Assembly (NCBI GenBank): GCA_009912235.1
Contig: WNDS01000002.1
Span: forward strand, 62,001 to 126,000
DNA: 64,000 bases
From: Stenotrophomonas maltophilia
GTDB lineage: Bacteria; Pseudomonadota; Gammaproteobacteria; Xanthomonadales; Xanthomonadaceae
Reading direction: 5' to 3'
Made by a program: the position numbers and the translations under genes. Under the pieces are notes generated by a model. That model worked only from the letters and a program-made list of their open reading frames with translations, was not told where the DNA came from and made no database searches. This document shows positions 9,261 to 20,742 of the stretch, piece after piece; positions within the stretch are counted from its first letter, which is position 1; every line of letters starts with the position of its first letter.

Positions 9261-9989
9261 CTACCGCGCCCCCGGCGCGAACCGCGCGACCAGATCCCAG
9301 GCGTCGCCGAGGAAAATCTGCCGCACGCGGGTGATCGGCTGCTCGCCGCGCCAGGTCAGGCGCTCGATCACCAGGCAGGCGGTGCCGGGCGGGACGTCCA
9401 GCAGCTTGGCGCTGGCCGCGTCGGCACCCCAGGCGCTGATGCGGTGCTGGGCGCGGGTCCAGGACACGTTCTGCAGCAGCCAGCTGCCCGGCGCGGTCAC
9501 GGTGAAATCCACGTCCAGCACCTCGGGCACGCCCACCGGGCTGATCAGCTGGTGTTCCAGCGCCAGCGGGCGGCCGTCGGCCAGGTGCAGGCAGCGCATC
9601 GCCAGCAACTGCGCGCCGCCGGCCAGCTCGCCTTCGCCGGGCGCGTCCGGCGCGGCCACGCGCAGTTCGCGGCGCAGCAGCCGGTAGGCGTACTGGTGCC
9701 CGCGCGAGCCCACTTCCATGGCGATGTCCGGAATCTCCAGCGCCACCTGTTCCAGGTGCGGCGGCTGCCGCGCCACGAACGAACCGGCACGGCGGCGGCG
9801 CTCGATCATGCCGCTCTCGGCCAGCGCGGTCAGCACCTTGTTCACCGTCATCCGCGAGCAGCCATACTGCTCCATCAGCTCATGCTCGAACGGAATGCGG
9901 AACCCCGGCGCCCATTCGCCGCTGAGGATGCGGCTTTCCAGGTCGCTGCGGATGCGCTGGTTGAGCGTGGCGGACTTGCGGGTGGTCAC
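9261..9989 (-). CDS. hutC: Histidine utilisation repressor HutC (GntR family)
   Basis: 242-residue transcription factor with an N-terminal winged helix-turn-helix (IRSDLESRILSGEWAPGFRI, then YGCSRMTVNKVLTALAESGM) and a C-terminal UTRA effector domain (residues about 90-235). HutC proteins respond to urocanate and repress hut genes. Its position directly after hutF and beside the other hut genes supports the name over other GntR/UTRA regulators. It starts 23 bases after the hutF stop, so it is probably cotranscribed with hutF and autoregulated. It is intact, in contrast to most of the locus it should control. Confidence 0.93.
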   Translation of the reverse strand: MTTRKSATLNQRIRSDLESRILSGEWAPGFRIPFEHELMEQYGCSRMTVNKVLTALAESGMIERRRRAGSFVARQPPHLEQVALEIPDIAMEVGSRGHQYAYRLLRRELRVAAPDAPGEGELAGGAQLLAMRCLHLADGRPLALEHQLISPVGVPEVLDVDFTVTAPGSWLLQNVSWTRAQHRISAWGADAASAKLLDVPPGTACLVIERLTWRGEQPITRVRQIFLGDAWDLVARFAPGAR

Positions 9990-10012
9990 GGAAGGCTCGG
10001 TCGAAGGCAGGT

Positions 10013-11392
10013 TCAGCCCAGCACACCCTGCAGGGCCTGGGCGAAACGGGCGGTGATGGCGCTGCGCTGCAGGTGGCGGCCATCAGCCACGACCTGGCGA
10101 CCATGGCGCCACACATCGCGCAGCGCGCCATTACGTGCGGCGAAGATCCAGCTGTCAAGCAAGGCATCGCCGTGGCGGCCCAGCAGCGCGGGGTGTGCCG
10201 GGTCCAGTGCCAGCAGGTCGGCACTGGCACCCACCTGCAGGCCGGCAGCCACGCCCAGCGCCTGCGCACCACCGTTCACGGCGCCTTCGTACAGGTAGCG
10301 CCCACTGCTGCGGGTGGCGTCGGGGGCCAGCACGTTGCGGCCGCGCAGGGTCAGGCGCTGGCCGTATTCCAGCAGCCGCAGTTCCTCGGCCGCGTCGATC
10401 AGCACGTTGGAATCCGAGCCGACGCCGAAGCGCCCGCCTTCCCGTGCAAAGGCCTGCATCGGGAACAGGCCGTCGCCAAGGTTGGCTTCGGTGATCGGGC
10501 ACAGGCCGGCCACGGCCTGGCTGGCCACGATCTGCGCACGTTCGGCCGCCGTGATGTGGGTGGCGTGCACCAGGCACCAGCGCGCATCCACCGCCGCGTT
10601 TTCGTACAGCCATTGCACCGGGCGCTGGCCGCTCCAGGCCAGGCAGGCCTCCACCTCGCGCACCTGCTCGGCAATATGGATATGCACCGGACCATCGTTC
10701 AACGGCAGCAGCGCGGCCAACTCGTCGCCGGTCACCGCGCGCAGGCTGTGCGGCGCGAAACCCAGCACCGCGTCGGGCAGGCTGGCCAGCGCATGGCGCG
10801 CGCCGTCCAGCAGCCGCGCGAACCCGTCCACGTCATGGATCAGCCGGCGCTGGGCAGGGTTGGGTGGCGCACCGCCGAAATCGGCGTGGGCGTAGAACAC
10901 CGGCAGCAGGGTCAGGCCGATACCGGTCTGTGCGGCGGCCGCGGCAATGCGTGCGCTCATCTCGGCCGGGTCGGCGTAGGCCTGCCCGTCCGCTGCGTGG
11001 TGCAGGTAGTGGAATTCGCCGACGCGGGTGACGCCACTTTCCAGCATTTACATGTAGGCCTGGGCGGCGATGGCTTCCACCGCGTCCGGGCGCAGGTGGG
11101 CCAGGAAGCAGTACATCAGCTCGCGCCAGCTCCAGAAGCTGTCACCGTCACCGCCGCCGATCTCGGTCAGCCCGGCCATGCCGCGCTGGAAGGCATGGCT
11201 GTGCAGGTTGGGCAGGCCCGGCACCAGGATCGACAGCCGGGTATCGCCAGCCTGCGCCGCCTGCCCGCTGGCCACGGCGGTAATGCGCCCGGCCTGCACC
11301 TGCAGCCGCACGTCGCGGGCCCAGCCCTGCGGCAGCAAGGCCTGTTCAGCGTGGAAGGCGGCAGGCGCGGCGGTGGGGCGCAGATCGGTCAT
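10013..11392 (-). pseudogene. hutF: Formimidoylglutamate deiminase, interrupted by an in-frame stop
   Basis: HutF converts formimidoylglutamate to formylglutamate and ammonia in the five-step histidine pathway. The gene starts at 11392 (MTDLRPTAAP) and has the metal-binding motif PNLHSHAFQRGMAG. The frame is cut by TAA at 11048-11050, after QAYM, and resumes as MLESGVTRVGEFHYLHHAAD, so about 459 residues would be encoded without the stop. The family normally has Glu or a similar residue there, consistent with a single GAA-to-TAA change. The remainder, including the deiminase motifs (HIHIAEQ, HATHITAAE, FGVGSDSNVLID), is clean, so this is a young lesion. Divergent from hutI. Confidence 0.9.
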
Positions 11393-11419
11393 GGCTGGAC
11401 AACCCGAAAAGGACGGCTT

Positions 11420-11438
11420 TATTGTATAGACATATAAG
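11420..11438. promoter_or_regulatory. Candidate HutC operator between hutF and hutI
   Basis: The only AT-rich patch in the 67-base divergent spacer is TATTGTATAGACATATAAG, an imperfect palindrome. It resembles the TGTATATACA-type sites described for HutC in other proteobacteria. It could control both divergent hut transcripts. The match is by eye. Confidence 0.5.
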
Positions 11439-11459
11439 CACAGCCGTGATGAGGAAGCC

Positions 11460-12641
11460 ATGCACTGCGACACGCTCCGGTCCAACGTCCACCTGATCAC
11501 GCTGGACGGCGATGGCCTGGGCATCGTGCACCTCGGCCCGGCCGGCAGCGATGCCCACCTGCAGCCGGCCACCCGCATCGATGGCGAGGGCCGCTGGATC
11601 TCGCCCGGCCTGATCGACTGCCATACCCACCTGGTCTACGCCGGCAACCGCGCCAACGAATTCGAGCAGCGCCTGCAGGGCGTGAGCTATGCCGACATCG
11701 CCCGCGCCGGTGGCGACATCGTCCCCACCGTGCGCGCCACCCGCGCCGCCTCGCCGCAGCAGCTGGCCCGCGAAAGCCGCCCGCGCCTGCTGGCGATGCG
11801 CGCCGAGGGCGTGACCACGGTGGAGATCAAATCCGGCTATGGCCTGACCCTGGACGACGAGCGCAAGCAGCTGCAGGTGGCACGCGCACTGGGCGAGGAA
11901 TGCCGGGTGAACGTGGTGCCGACCTTCCTCGGCGCACATGCGGTGCCGCCGGGCCGGGAGGCACAGGAGTACACCGACGAGGTGTGCAACGTGATGATTC
12001 CGGCCATCGCCGCCGAGGGCCTGGCCGAGGCCGTGGACGTATTCTGCGAGAACATTGCGTTCTCGCCCGCGCAGGCACGGCAGGTCTTTGAAGCCGCGCG
12101 CGCGAACGGGCTGGCGGTGAAGATCCACGCCGAGCAGATGAGCAACCAGCACGGCGCCGAACTGGCCGCCGGCTTCGGTGCGCTGTCGGCCGACCATATC
12201 GAGCACCTCGACGAGGCCGGCATTGCCGCGATGGCCGCTGCCGGCACCGTGGCCGTGCTGCTACCCGGCGCCTTCTATTTCACCCGCGATACCACCCTGC
12301 CCCGATCGCCGCGCTGCGTGCGGCCGGTGTGCCGCTGGCACTAGCCACCGACAGCAACCCCGGCACCTCGCCGCTGACCAGCCCACTGCTGGCAATGAAC
12401 ATGGGCGCGACCCTGTTCCGCCTGACCGTGGACGAATGCATCGCCGACTTCACCCGTGAAGCGGCGCGTGCGCTGGGCCGCAGCGAGCGCATCGGCCGCC
12501 TGGCGGTAGGCATGGACTGCGACCTGGCGATCTAGGACATCGACGCGCCGGCCGACCTGGTCTACCGCATGGGATTCAACCCGCTGCGCGCGCGTGGTGC
12601 GCGGGCAGCCCGACCTGCCCGCTTCCTGGAGCAACACATGA
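11460..12641 (+). pseudogene. hutI: Imidazolonepropionase with three lesions
   Basis: HutI hydrolyses imidazolone propionate to formimidoylglutamate. The N-terminal 280 residues are normal: [20 protein letters not shown] metal site, EIKSGYGLT, and [17 protein letters not shown]. Then one C is missing in the run at 12300-12303 (CTG CCC CGA instead of CTG CCC CCG), moving the frame. In the restored frame [18 protein letters not shown] follows, a TGG codon is TAG at 12533-12535 (after DCDLAI), and a two-base loss in the GC run near 12584-12595 shifts the last twenty codons. The restored stop overlaps the hutH ATG. Three independent hits make function very unlikely. Confidence 0.9.
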
Positions 12642-14183
12642 GCAACACCCTGGTTCTTCGCCCCGGCCACGTCACCCTTGCCCAGTGGCGGCAGGTCTAC
12701 CGCGGCGCGCCGCTTGCACTGGACCCCGCCGCGCTGCCGGCAGTGCGTGCCAGCGCCGCCGCGGTGGCCGCCATCGTCGCCAAGGGTGCGCCGGTGTATG
12801 GCATCAATACCGGCTTCGGCAAGCTGGCCAGCGTGCGCATCGAGCGCGAAGACCTGGCCACCCTGCAGCGGAACATCGTGCTCTCGCATGCGGCTGGCGT
12901 GGGCGAGCTGATGCCGGCCAATGTGGTGCGGCTGATGATGGCGCTGAAGCTGGTCAGCCTCGCACAAGGCGCCTCTGGCGTGCGCGAGGAAACCCTGCTG
13001 CTGGAAGCGATGCTGGTGAAGGGCGTGCTGCCGGTAGTGCCGGCGCAGGGCTCGGTGGGTGCGTCGGGCGATCTGGCCCCGCTCTCGCACCTGGCCAGCG
13101 TGATGATCGGCGTGGGCGAAGCCTTCATCGGCGATGCGCGCCTGCCGGCCGTGGAGGCCCTGGCACGCGCCGGCCTGCAGCCGGTGGAACTGGGCGCGAA
13201 GGAAGGCCTGGCCCTGCTCAACGGCACCCAGTTCTCCACGGCGTACGCGCTGGCCGGCCTGTTCGAGATCGAGACCCTGTTCCAGGCCGCGCTGGTGACC
13301 GGCGCGCTGTCGGTGGAAGCGGCCAAGGGCTCGGATACGCCGTTCGATCCGCGCATCCACGCCATCCGCGGCCAGAGCGGGAAGATAGCCACTGCCGCCA
13401 CGCTGCGTTCGCTGATGCAGGGATCGGATATCCGAGAATCGCACCGCGACAACGATGTGCGCGTGAAGGACCCGTACTGCCTGCGCTGCCAGCCGAAGGT
13501 GATGGGCGAGGCGCTGGACATCCTGCGCCAGGCCGTGACCACGCTGGAAATAGAAGCCAACGGCGTGACCGACAACCCGCTGGTGTTCACCGAGACCGGC
13601 GAAGCGCTGTCCGGCGGCAACTTCCACGCCGAGCCGGTGGCCTTCGCGGCCGACATGCTGGCGATGGCGGTGTGCGAGATCGGCTCGATCAGTGAGCGCC
13701 GCCTGGCCATGCTGGTGGACCCGGCGCTGTCGGGCCTGCCGGCGTTCCTGACCCCGCGCCCGGGCCTGAATTCCGGCTTCATGATTCCGCAGGTGACCGC
13801 CGCGGCGCTGGTGTCTGAAAACAAGCAGCGTGCCTACCCGGCCAGCGTCGATTCCATTCCGACCTCGGCCAACCAGGAAGACCACGTGTCGATGGCCGCG
13901 CACGGCGCACGGTGCACGCCGCCTGATGCAGATGGCCGAGAACGCGGCCAACGTGATCGGCATCGAGCTGCTGGCCTCCGCGCAGGGCTGCGACTTCCAC
14001 GCCCCGCTGCGCTCCAGCACCGCGCTGGAAAGCGTGCGCGCTGCGTTGCGCGCGCAGGTGCCGACGCTGGGAGAGGGCCGCTACTTCCACCCGGACATGG
14101 TGGCCGCCACCCACCTGGTGCGCAGCGGCGCGCTCGCCCACGGCCTGCACGCGTTGCTGCCGACCGTGGAGCCGCAGGCATGA
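12638..14183 (+). pseudogene. hutH: Histidine ammonia-lyase, frameshifted near the C-terminus
   Basis: First enzyme of histidine breakdown (histidine to urocanate and ammonia). It starts at ATG 12638, overlapping the end of hutI. The MIO cofactor triad Ala142-Ser143-Gly144 is present ([13 protein letters not shown]). The sequence is normal to [17 protein letters not shown], after which a 7-base insertion (GCACG GT GCACG, 13907-13918) breaks the frame. Without it the C-terminus reads [20 protein letters not shown] to TVEPQA, 512 residues in all. The shifted frame stays open for 88 codons and runs into hutG in frame. About 90 conserved C-terminal residues are lost, so activity is doubtful. Confidence 0.92.
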
Positions 14184-15030
14184 CGACCCAGCCCGAATGG
14201 CTGACCGTGCACGAGGGCGATGCCCCGTTTATCGTCAGCTTCCCGCACACCGGCAGCGAGCTGCCGCACGAACTGATGGGCGACTACCACTCGCCGTGGC
14301 TGGCGCGGCGCGATGCCGACTGGTGGGTGCACGAGCTGTACGATTTCGTGCGCGGTATGGGCGCGACCACCGTGCGCTCGGCCATCTCGCGTTCGGTGAT
14401 CGACCTCAACCGCGACCCCAGCGGCGTGTCGCTGTACCCGGGCCAGAACACCACCGGCCTGTGCCCGCTGACCACCTTCGACAACCAGCCGCTGTACCAC
14501 GCCGGCCGCGAATCGGATGAGGCGGAGATCGCACGCCGCCGCGACACCTATTTCGCGCCGTACCACGATGCGCTGGCGGCGCAGATCGCACGCCTGCGCG
14601 CACGCCACGGCACGTTGGTGGTGTATGACGCGCATTCAATCCGCTCGCATATCCCGCACCTGTTCGACGGCGAGCTACCGCAGTTCAACCTGGGCACGGC
14701 CGGCCCGTCCGGCGCGCCGGACACCTCCTGCGACAACGCACTGAGCGATGTGGTGGAGAACCTGCTGAAGATCAGCGGCATGAGCCAGGTGCGCAACGGT
14801 CGCTTCAAGGGCGGCTGGATCACCCGCCACTACAGCGACATCCCCGGTGGCGTGCACACGCTGCAGATGGAACTGGCCTGCCGTGGCTACATGCACGAGC
14901 CCCTGCCCGACCAGGTGGACGAGCACAGCTGGCCCACCCCGCTCGACCCCGAACACGCCGCACCGCTGCGCCACACGCTGGCGCAGGTGCTCAACGCCTG
15001 CCTTGAATTCGCTACGAACCGGAGCGCCGC

Positions 15031-15034
<4 letters not shown>
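14180..15034 (+). CDS. hutG: N-formylglutamate deformylase (amidohydrolase)
   Basis: Last enzyme of the five-step pathway: N-formylglutamate to glutamate and formate. The 284 residues carry N-formylglutamate amidohydrolase hallmarks: [19 protein letters not shown], then [20 protein letters not shown], and [20 protein letters not shown]. The ATG overlaps the hutH stop (ATGA), and the gene's own stop overlaps the hutU ATG, showing tight translational coupling. It is the only intact catabolic enzyme gene of the locus. Because of the upstream hutH frameshift, ribosomes reading hutH would also run into this gene in frame, giving a possible fused product. Confidence 0.93.
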
Positions 15035-16698
<1,664 letters not shown>

Positions 16699-16931
16699 TC
16701 GCACTCCAGCGAATGGGAGCTATTTAGAGTTACGCAGCGACCAGCCCAAGTGCGCAACCCGCATTCCATCTACTGATTTTGATGAGAATCGACGTGATCC
16801 ACATATAGCGGCAAAGAGCTGCCCCCTTCTCCTTGAAGGGGAATGGCCCTAGACTCCAGCGGACACGACAGCAAACCAACAGACAAGACGACTAATTTCA
16901 CAAAATTTCATGCCAGCAGAAGGATTTGGGA
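16699..16931. other. Island leader, no gene seen
   Basis: AT-richer than the hut genes. It holds one short hairpin, CCCCTTC / GAAGGGG (16823-16829 with 16835-16841), without a T-run. The last 60 bases are AT-rich and probably contain the promoter for the following operon, although no convincing -35/-10 pair was identified. Confidence 0.4.
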
Positions 16932-17396
16932 ATGGAACACAGAAAGATAGCGTGCGTCATATATGTCATCGCCACCCAGAACGAGCTCCCACAGGTAAAG
17001 GAAAGCCTGAAATCACAGGAATTCGACACAGGCTGCGTATTGACCACCCTCGAGGTAGCACAAGCCGCCCAAGAGGGCACAGCAGGTGGACTGCCCACGC
17101 CAGTTAGGGACTGCATAGCGAATTCTCAACTATGCATTTTTCTTCTCCCTGCTAATAAAGAAGATGACGGAGGCATCGGGCAGGCCGCGCAACTCGCTGT
17201 GCAGCTCGAGAAACGCATCATAGGGGTGGTCGCGGGAGATCGAGATCAATATCCAGATGGATTTAAGGCCGTCGCCTCTGTTATCAGGGTATCGAGTAGC
17301 GCGCTTGCCAGTGCAATTCAAGGGAAAAACATCTGGGAATCTCCTAACAAGAGCGCAATCCCAGAACGGAGCATTGACCATCAAAAGTGTCAGTGA
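16932..17396 (+). CDS. Small Rossmann-like protein, first gene of the island operon
   Basis: 154 residues, MEHRKIACVIYVIATQNELP onward, not confidently assignable. The pattern is alternating beta/alpha: a first strand IACVIYVIAT, a second hydrophobic strand SQLCIFLLPA followed by an acidic turn NKEDDGGIGQAAQLAVQLE, then KRIIGVVAGD. That order (strand, acidic residues, helix with small residues, next strand) recalls TIR and nucleoside deoxyribosyltransferase-type folds, which bind nucleotides or NAD. This is inference from shape only. An AGGA lies 8-12 bases before the ATG. The next gene starts 3 bases after the stop, implying cotranscription. Codon use and GC are well below those of the flanking genes. 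Confidence 0.7.
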   Translation: MEHRKIACVIYVIATQNELPQVKESLKSQEFDTGCVLTTLEVAQAAQEGTAGGLPTPVRDCIANSQLCIFLLPANKEDDGGIGQAAQLAVQLEKRIIGVVAGDRDQYPDGFKAVASVIRVSSSALASAIQGKNIWESPNKSAIPERSIDHQKCQ

Positions 17397-17398
17397 AT

Positions 17399-18004
17399 AT
17401 GCGCGTATTTTCCTACAAAATTACTCGCGACTATGGATTCGCGCCAAATCCATCCCATGGCACGTGCAGTCTCGCCACGTGCAAACCCCAGATTCGCAGG
17501 ATGGCCGAGATTGGCGATCTAGTTGTCGGCTGTGGCAGCCGTGCAAATAATCGCGTTGGCCAAGTCATATGCGCAATGAAAGTAACACACAAGACGGCGA
17601 TCCACCAATACTGGAACAATAAAAATTTCACGGAAAAGCGACCGACCTTTAATTCGAGCATCGCGCACGCATACGGCGACAACATCTATCATAATGATGA
17701 AAATGGAAACTGGATTCAAGAAAAGTCTCACCACAGCTTTCGGGATGGATCCCTTAATGACGAAAATCTGGAAAGAGAAACAACGACTTCAGATGCCGTT
17801 CTTCTAAGTACTAACTTCGCTTATTACGGCAGAAATTCAGTACAGATCCCAGCCGCGCTACGATCATTTTGTGGCGAAGATCTTTACCCCAACACGAGAG
17901 ACTATCGAGTTTCCTTTGGCGCGAAATTCGTTTCCGCCATTGACGAGTGGTTCCAGCAACTCCCCAAAGGTGTTCATGGATACCCGATAGACTGGCCAGA
18001 ATAA
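17399..18004 (+). CDS. Nmad2-like protein (nucleotide-modification-associated domain 2)
   Basis: 201 residues beginning MRVFSYKITRDYGFAPNPSH, with CSLATCKPQIRRMAEIGDLV and later VICAMKVTHKTAIHQYWNN. The block FAPNP...CTLATCKP followed by a GD-[hydrophobic] turn is, from memory, characteristic of the Nmad2 family. Iyer and colleagues predicted that family to act with enzymes that make or process hypermodified DNA bases. The fold and biochemical activity are unknown to me. The ATG at 17399 follows the preceding stop by two bases; GTGs at 17387 and 17393 are alternative starts. Intact, low GC, second gene of the island operon. Confidence 0.65.
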   Translation: MRVFSYKITRDYGFAPNPSHGTCSLATCKPQIRRMAEIGDLVVGCGSRANNRVGQVICAMKVTHKTAIHQYWNNKNFTEKRPTFNSSIAHAYGDNIYHNDENGNWIQEKSHHSFRDGSLNDENLERETTTSDAVLLSTNFAYYGRNSVQIPAALRSFCGEDLYPNTRDYRVSFGAKFVSAIDEWFQQLPKGVHGYPIDWPE

Positions 18005-18048
18005 GTCACTGCCTATTTCACCTTATTGATAGTGACACAGGGGGTGTC

Positions 18049-19684
18049 ATGAAGGTCTCAGAATATGACAGCTTTGTTCTTCTGACGGATCAGTCCATTA
18101 ACCTAACCCCAGAGGAGCGCCGCCAGATCGCGATATACGGACTATCCTCTGAGATTGGATCCATCGCATCCGCAATCAAGAAAAAGCTACTCGATGAGGA
18201 CGACTCAGGAAGATGGGATATTGCTAACAATGAGATCTCGGAAGAGCTGGGAGACGTGATGTGGTATTGCTTTGCGTTAGCCAGGATTGCGAACGCCTCC
18301 TCACCATGCAACATCCTCATTCACGACGTAAAGAATCTTATTGCTGAGATTTCTTCGCAAGATGATCGCTCACAGCAGATTCGAGGCGTAATTGGTCCAA
18401 ACAATAGGCAGGCATTTCTCGACGCCGCCGAATCGTTCCGCCGAAGCACGCGAAGCATTACGTTTAGCGACTATCAGTCAATTACCTTCCTTACTGCCCG
18501 CACTGAGAATAGGGTATTGGCAGGCGTCTGCATCGCAGTTCTATATCAACTGTCTGCAGAAATCCTAAGAACCACACTTCCAGATATCGAGAGAGATTTA
18601 AACACCACCCTAAAGGACAGAGCCTTCAACGATATTCTGGGCTATACCGCCTGGCATCTAGCTGCACTCGCGAGCGTGTACAACCTTGACCTCGGCGATA
18701 TCGCGCAGCAGAACATAGAAAAAGTTTCTTATCGCCAGAACCGCAACCATCCGCCGATCGCGCATGACCAAGACTTTCCAGCAGAACAGCGATTTCCGAG
18801 GAAATTTGAGATCCAATTTGTATCATGCGACGAGAAGAGAGCGCAGATGTATTTTGAGGGGCGCCAGCTTGATGACACTCTCACTGACAACTCGTACCAT
18901 GACGACGGCTATCGCTTTCACGATGTAATGCATCTGGCTAATGTTGCCCACCTTGGGTGGTCGCCCGTCGTCCGTGGACTAATGGGCCGCAAAAAGGAAG
19001 TCGGACAAAAGAACTGACGAGATTGAAGACGGAGCAAGGGCAAAGATTGTAGAAGAGGCAGTAATCAAAGCAATTCACTCCGAAGGGCAGCGAATCGCGG
19101 GACCGCAGCAACCGCGTCACGACCACCCGATTCGGCTCTTCCCTAATCGCAGCCACATTACCTTTAAATTCCTAAATCTAATCCAAAACTTAGTCACTGG
19201 ACTCGAAGTATCAAGGAATAGATTCTGGGAGTGGGAAGACGCGATTCTAGAAGGATATTAAATTTACCACCAATTGCGACTGAACGGAAAAGGAACGGTC
19301 ACAGTTGACCTTGACTCAAGGTCCCTCACCTATCATCCCGATGTATTTATCCAGCTCTCTGGTCGCGTGGCAGGCTTTGGATTCGCCCAAATGGCTATCC
19401 TGGCGGCTTGCATACCGGACAAGGCTGAGAGCACCAGCTCCGATGAATCTCGCATCATCGCCAAGAAGCGAGCCATTCTTTTTTCAATCGGCCTTGATCC
19501 AGATGTTCATTCCGCTATAAAAGCTGTGGATTTAGTCGAGCGCCATCACGGCGAAGTGAGCGTCACCGCTAGTGCGGATGTCCAGGCAGCCATCTGGTCA
19601 AGAAAAGTGATTTCCTTTCGCACAATTGCGGTAAAGCTGGGGGAGAGCTGGATCTGCAGTGCGATAGCACTTTCTGACAGCTAA
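18049..19684 (+). pseudogene. MazG-like NTP pyrophosphohydrolase with extra C-terminal domain, two lesions
   Basis: Starts at ATG 18049 after GGGGGTGTC. The N-terminal half shows the all-alpha NTP pyrophosphohydrolase pattern: IYGLSSEIGSIASAIKKKLL with Glu metal ligands, then EISEELGDVMWYCFAL, and later LDLGDIAQQNIEKVSYRQNR, a second MazG-type signature. A conserved-looking DDGYRFHDVMHLANVAHLGW follows. At an A5 run (18991-18995) the frame shifts, so translation stops at 19017 after 322 residues. With one A removed it continues KRKSDKRTDEIEDGARAKIV to a TAA at 19259-19261 after WEWEDAILEGY, and beyond that stop in the same frame to 19684. The full product would be about 544 residues. MazG enzymes hydrolyse non-canonical or regulatory nucleotides. 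Confidence 0.75.
19274..19684 (+). other. C-terminal domain remnant of the MazG-like gene, weak AcpS resemblance
   Basis: The segment after the TAA reads LNGKGTVTVDLDSRSLTYHP, a linker typical of the end of this MazG subfamily. About 115 more residues follow: SRIIAKKRAILFSIGLDPDV, then HGEVSVTASADVQAAIW, then ISFRTIAVKLGESWICSAIA. The order (basic helix, acidic loop, G-x-V strand, two final strands) loosely recalls holo-ACP synthase or phosphopantetheinyl transferase folds. The resemblance is weak and could be chance. It could also be an independent gene using the TTG at 19274. Confidence 0.35.
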
Positions 19685-19687
19685 CTC

Positions 19688-20707
19688 CTAGCGAGGAACC
19701 AACTTGAACTCAGGGGCCTGCCAAGCCGCGGCTTCAGCTTGGAGCGGCTTTACGACGAGATTCCATTTAGGCGGAAAGAACGGAGTTGGCACCGACTGTG
19801 CACCGTGCCCACGGTACTTCTGCTTGATCTTCGTTCGACCATTTGAACCAGGCGTGTCCGGGTGTGCCGCCCTTGCATACTTAGATATCTCACAGAAAAT
19901 GTTTTGACAATCAATTGGCATTAACGGCCTTCCAAAAAGACCCTTGAAATCAAGCCCCCTCGACCCGAATTCTTCATACTGGCGCTCAACCACTGCATTG
20001 ATGACGTTCTGCGGGGAAATCAAGCTCGCTCGAGAGAAGCATTTCGAAATCCCATCCAGAGCACCCGGACCAGCAACTACGTAGTCCGACTCATCGAATT
20101 CAATGAGGGAAGAGTAGTTGAGATCAATGGAGTACTGAAAAGCGAGAAAGGGCCTCAGACCAGGGTAGCTCAGTAACAACTCATAAACCGAACGAAGTGA
20201 GTCCGCCGCTGCTACGCGCAATGGCAATCGCTCGTCCATCATTCGCTGAAGCAGCGCCAAGTGATTTGCATGCTTCCTAATTTGGCCGAAATTTGGCGAA
20301 GGCATAATATAAGCTGCGGAATACACCTTCCGACTGCTCCCGATCATCTCATTAAGAATCTCGCCAATTCTCGAGAGTCGCGTCTCTCTCCAGCTGATCG
20401 GACCCAACCTAGCCTAAAGATACTGCCAAGTATCGATTCTGTTGAATATCTTAAAAAGAATTGTCCTAAAGAAAATCTCCTCGACATCCTGCGAGCGCCT
20501 ACCACCATACTGAACTTCACCAATAAGAAACTGACTAACTCTATCCGACGCGCGAAATACGTTAGTGAATCGGTGCGAGCTTAATATTGGATCATTCGTC
20601 CAAGGCCCGACGGGATTGGAAATCCTTCGATAGTACATCGCCAACCTTTCGGCCGCGAATTCCCAATAGCTATCATACACGGCCGTCGTCGACGCAAATA
20701 CCTTCAT
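19688..20707 (-). pseudogene. HMUDK-helical-domain-like protein (putative DNA base hypermodification), in-frame stop
   Basis: 339 codons from ATG 20707 ([20 protein letters not shown]). Conserved-looking blocks are RFTNVFRASDRVSQFLI, FFRTILFKIFNRIDTW, KVYSAAYIMPS, FLAFQYSIDLNYSSL, VAGPGALDGISKCF and MPIDCQNIFCEISKYAR. From memory these match the helical domain family of 5-hydroxymethyluracil DNA kinase / aGPT-pyrophosphorylase proteins. That family serves thymine hypermodification in phages and is also found alone in bacterial islands. The frame is cut by TAG at 20414-20416 (QYL-stop-ARLG); the equivalent position is usually Glu, so GAG to TAG is likely. The gene converges on the MazG-like gene with only 3 bases between their ends. 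Confidence 0.7.
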
Positions 20708-20742
20708 TTCTCTATTATATCCAGATTTTCCAAGCAACATGT
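20708..20742 (-). promoter_or_regulatory. Possible leaderless promoter of the HMUDK-like gene
   Basis: Minus-strand TATAAT at 20719-20714 lies 7 bases before the ATG, which would place the transcription start at or next to the initiation codon. No good -35 is seen at 17-base spacing. An alternative ATG exists at 20740. Confidence 0.3.

Noticed and set aside
12341..14020. 559-codon open frame opposite hutH
   Set aside because: Composition is that of reversed coding sequence (His/Arg/Gln-rich); hutH on the other strand has the MIO triad.
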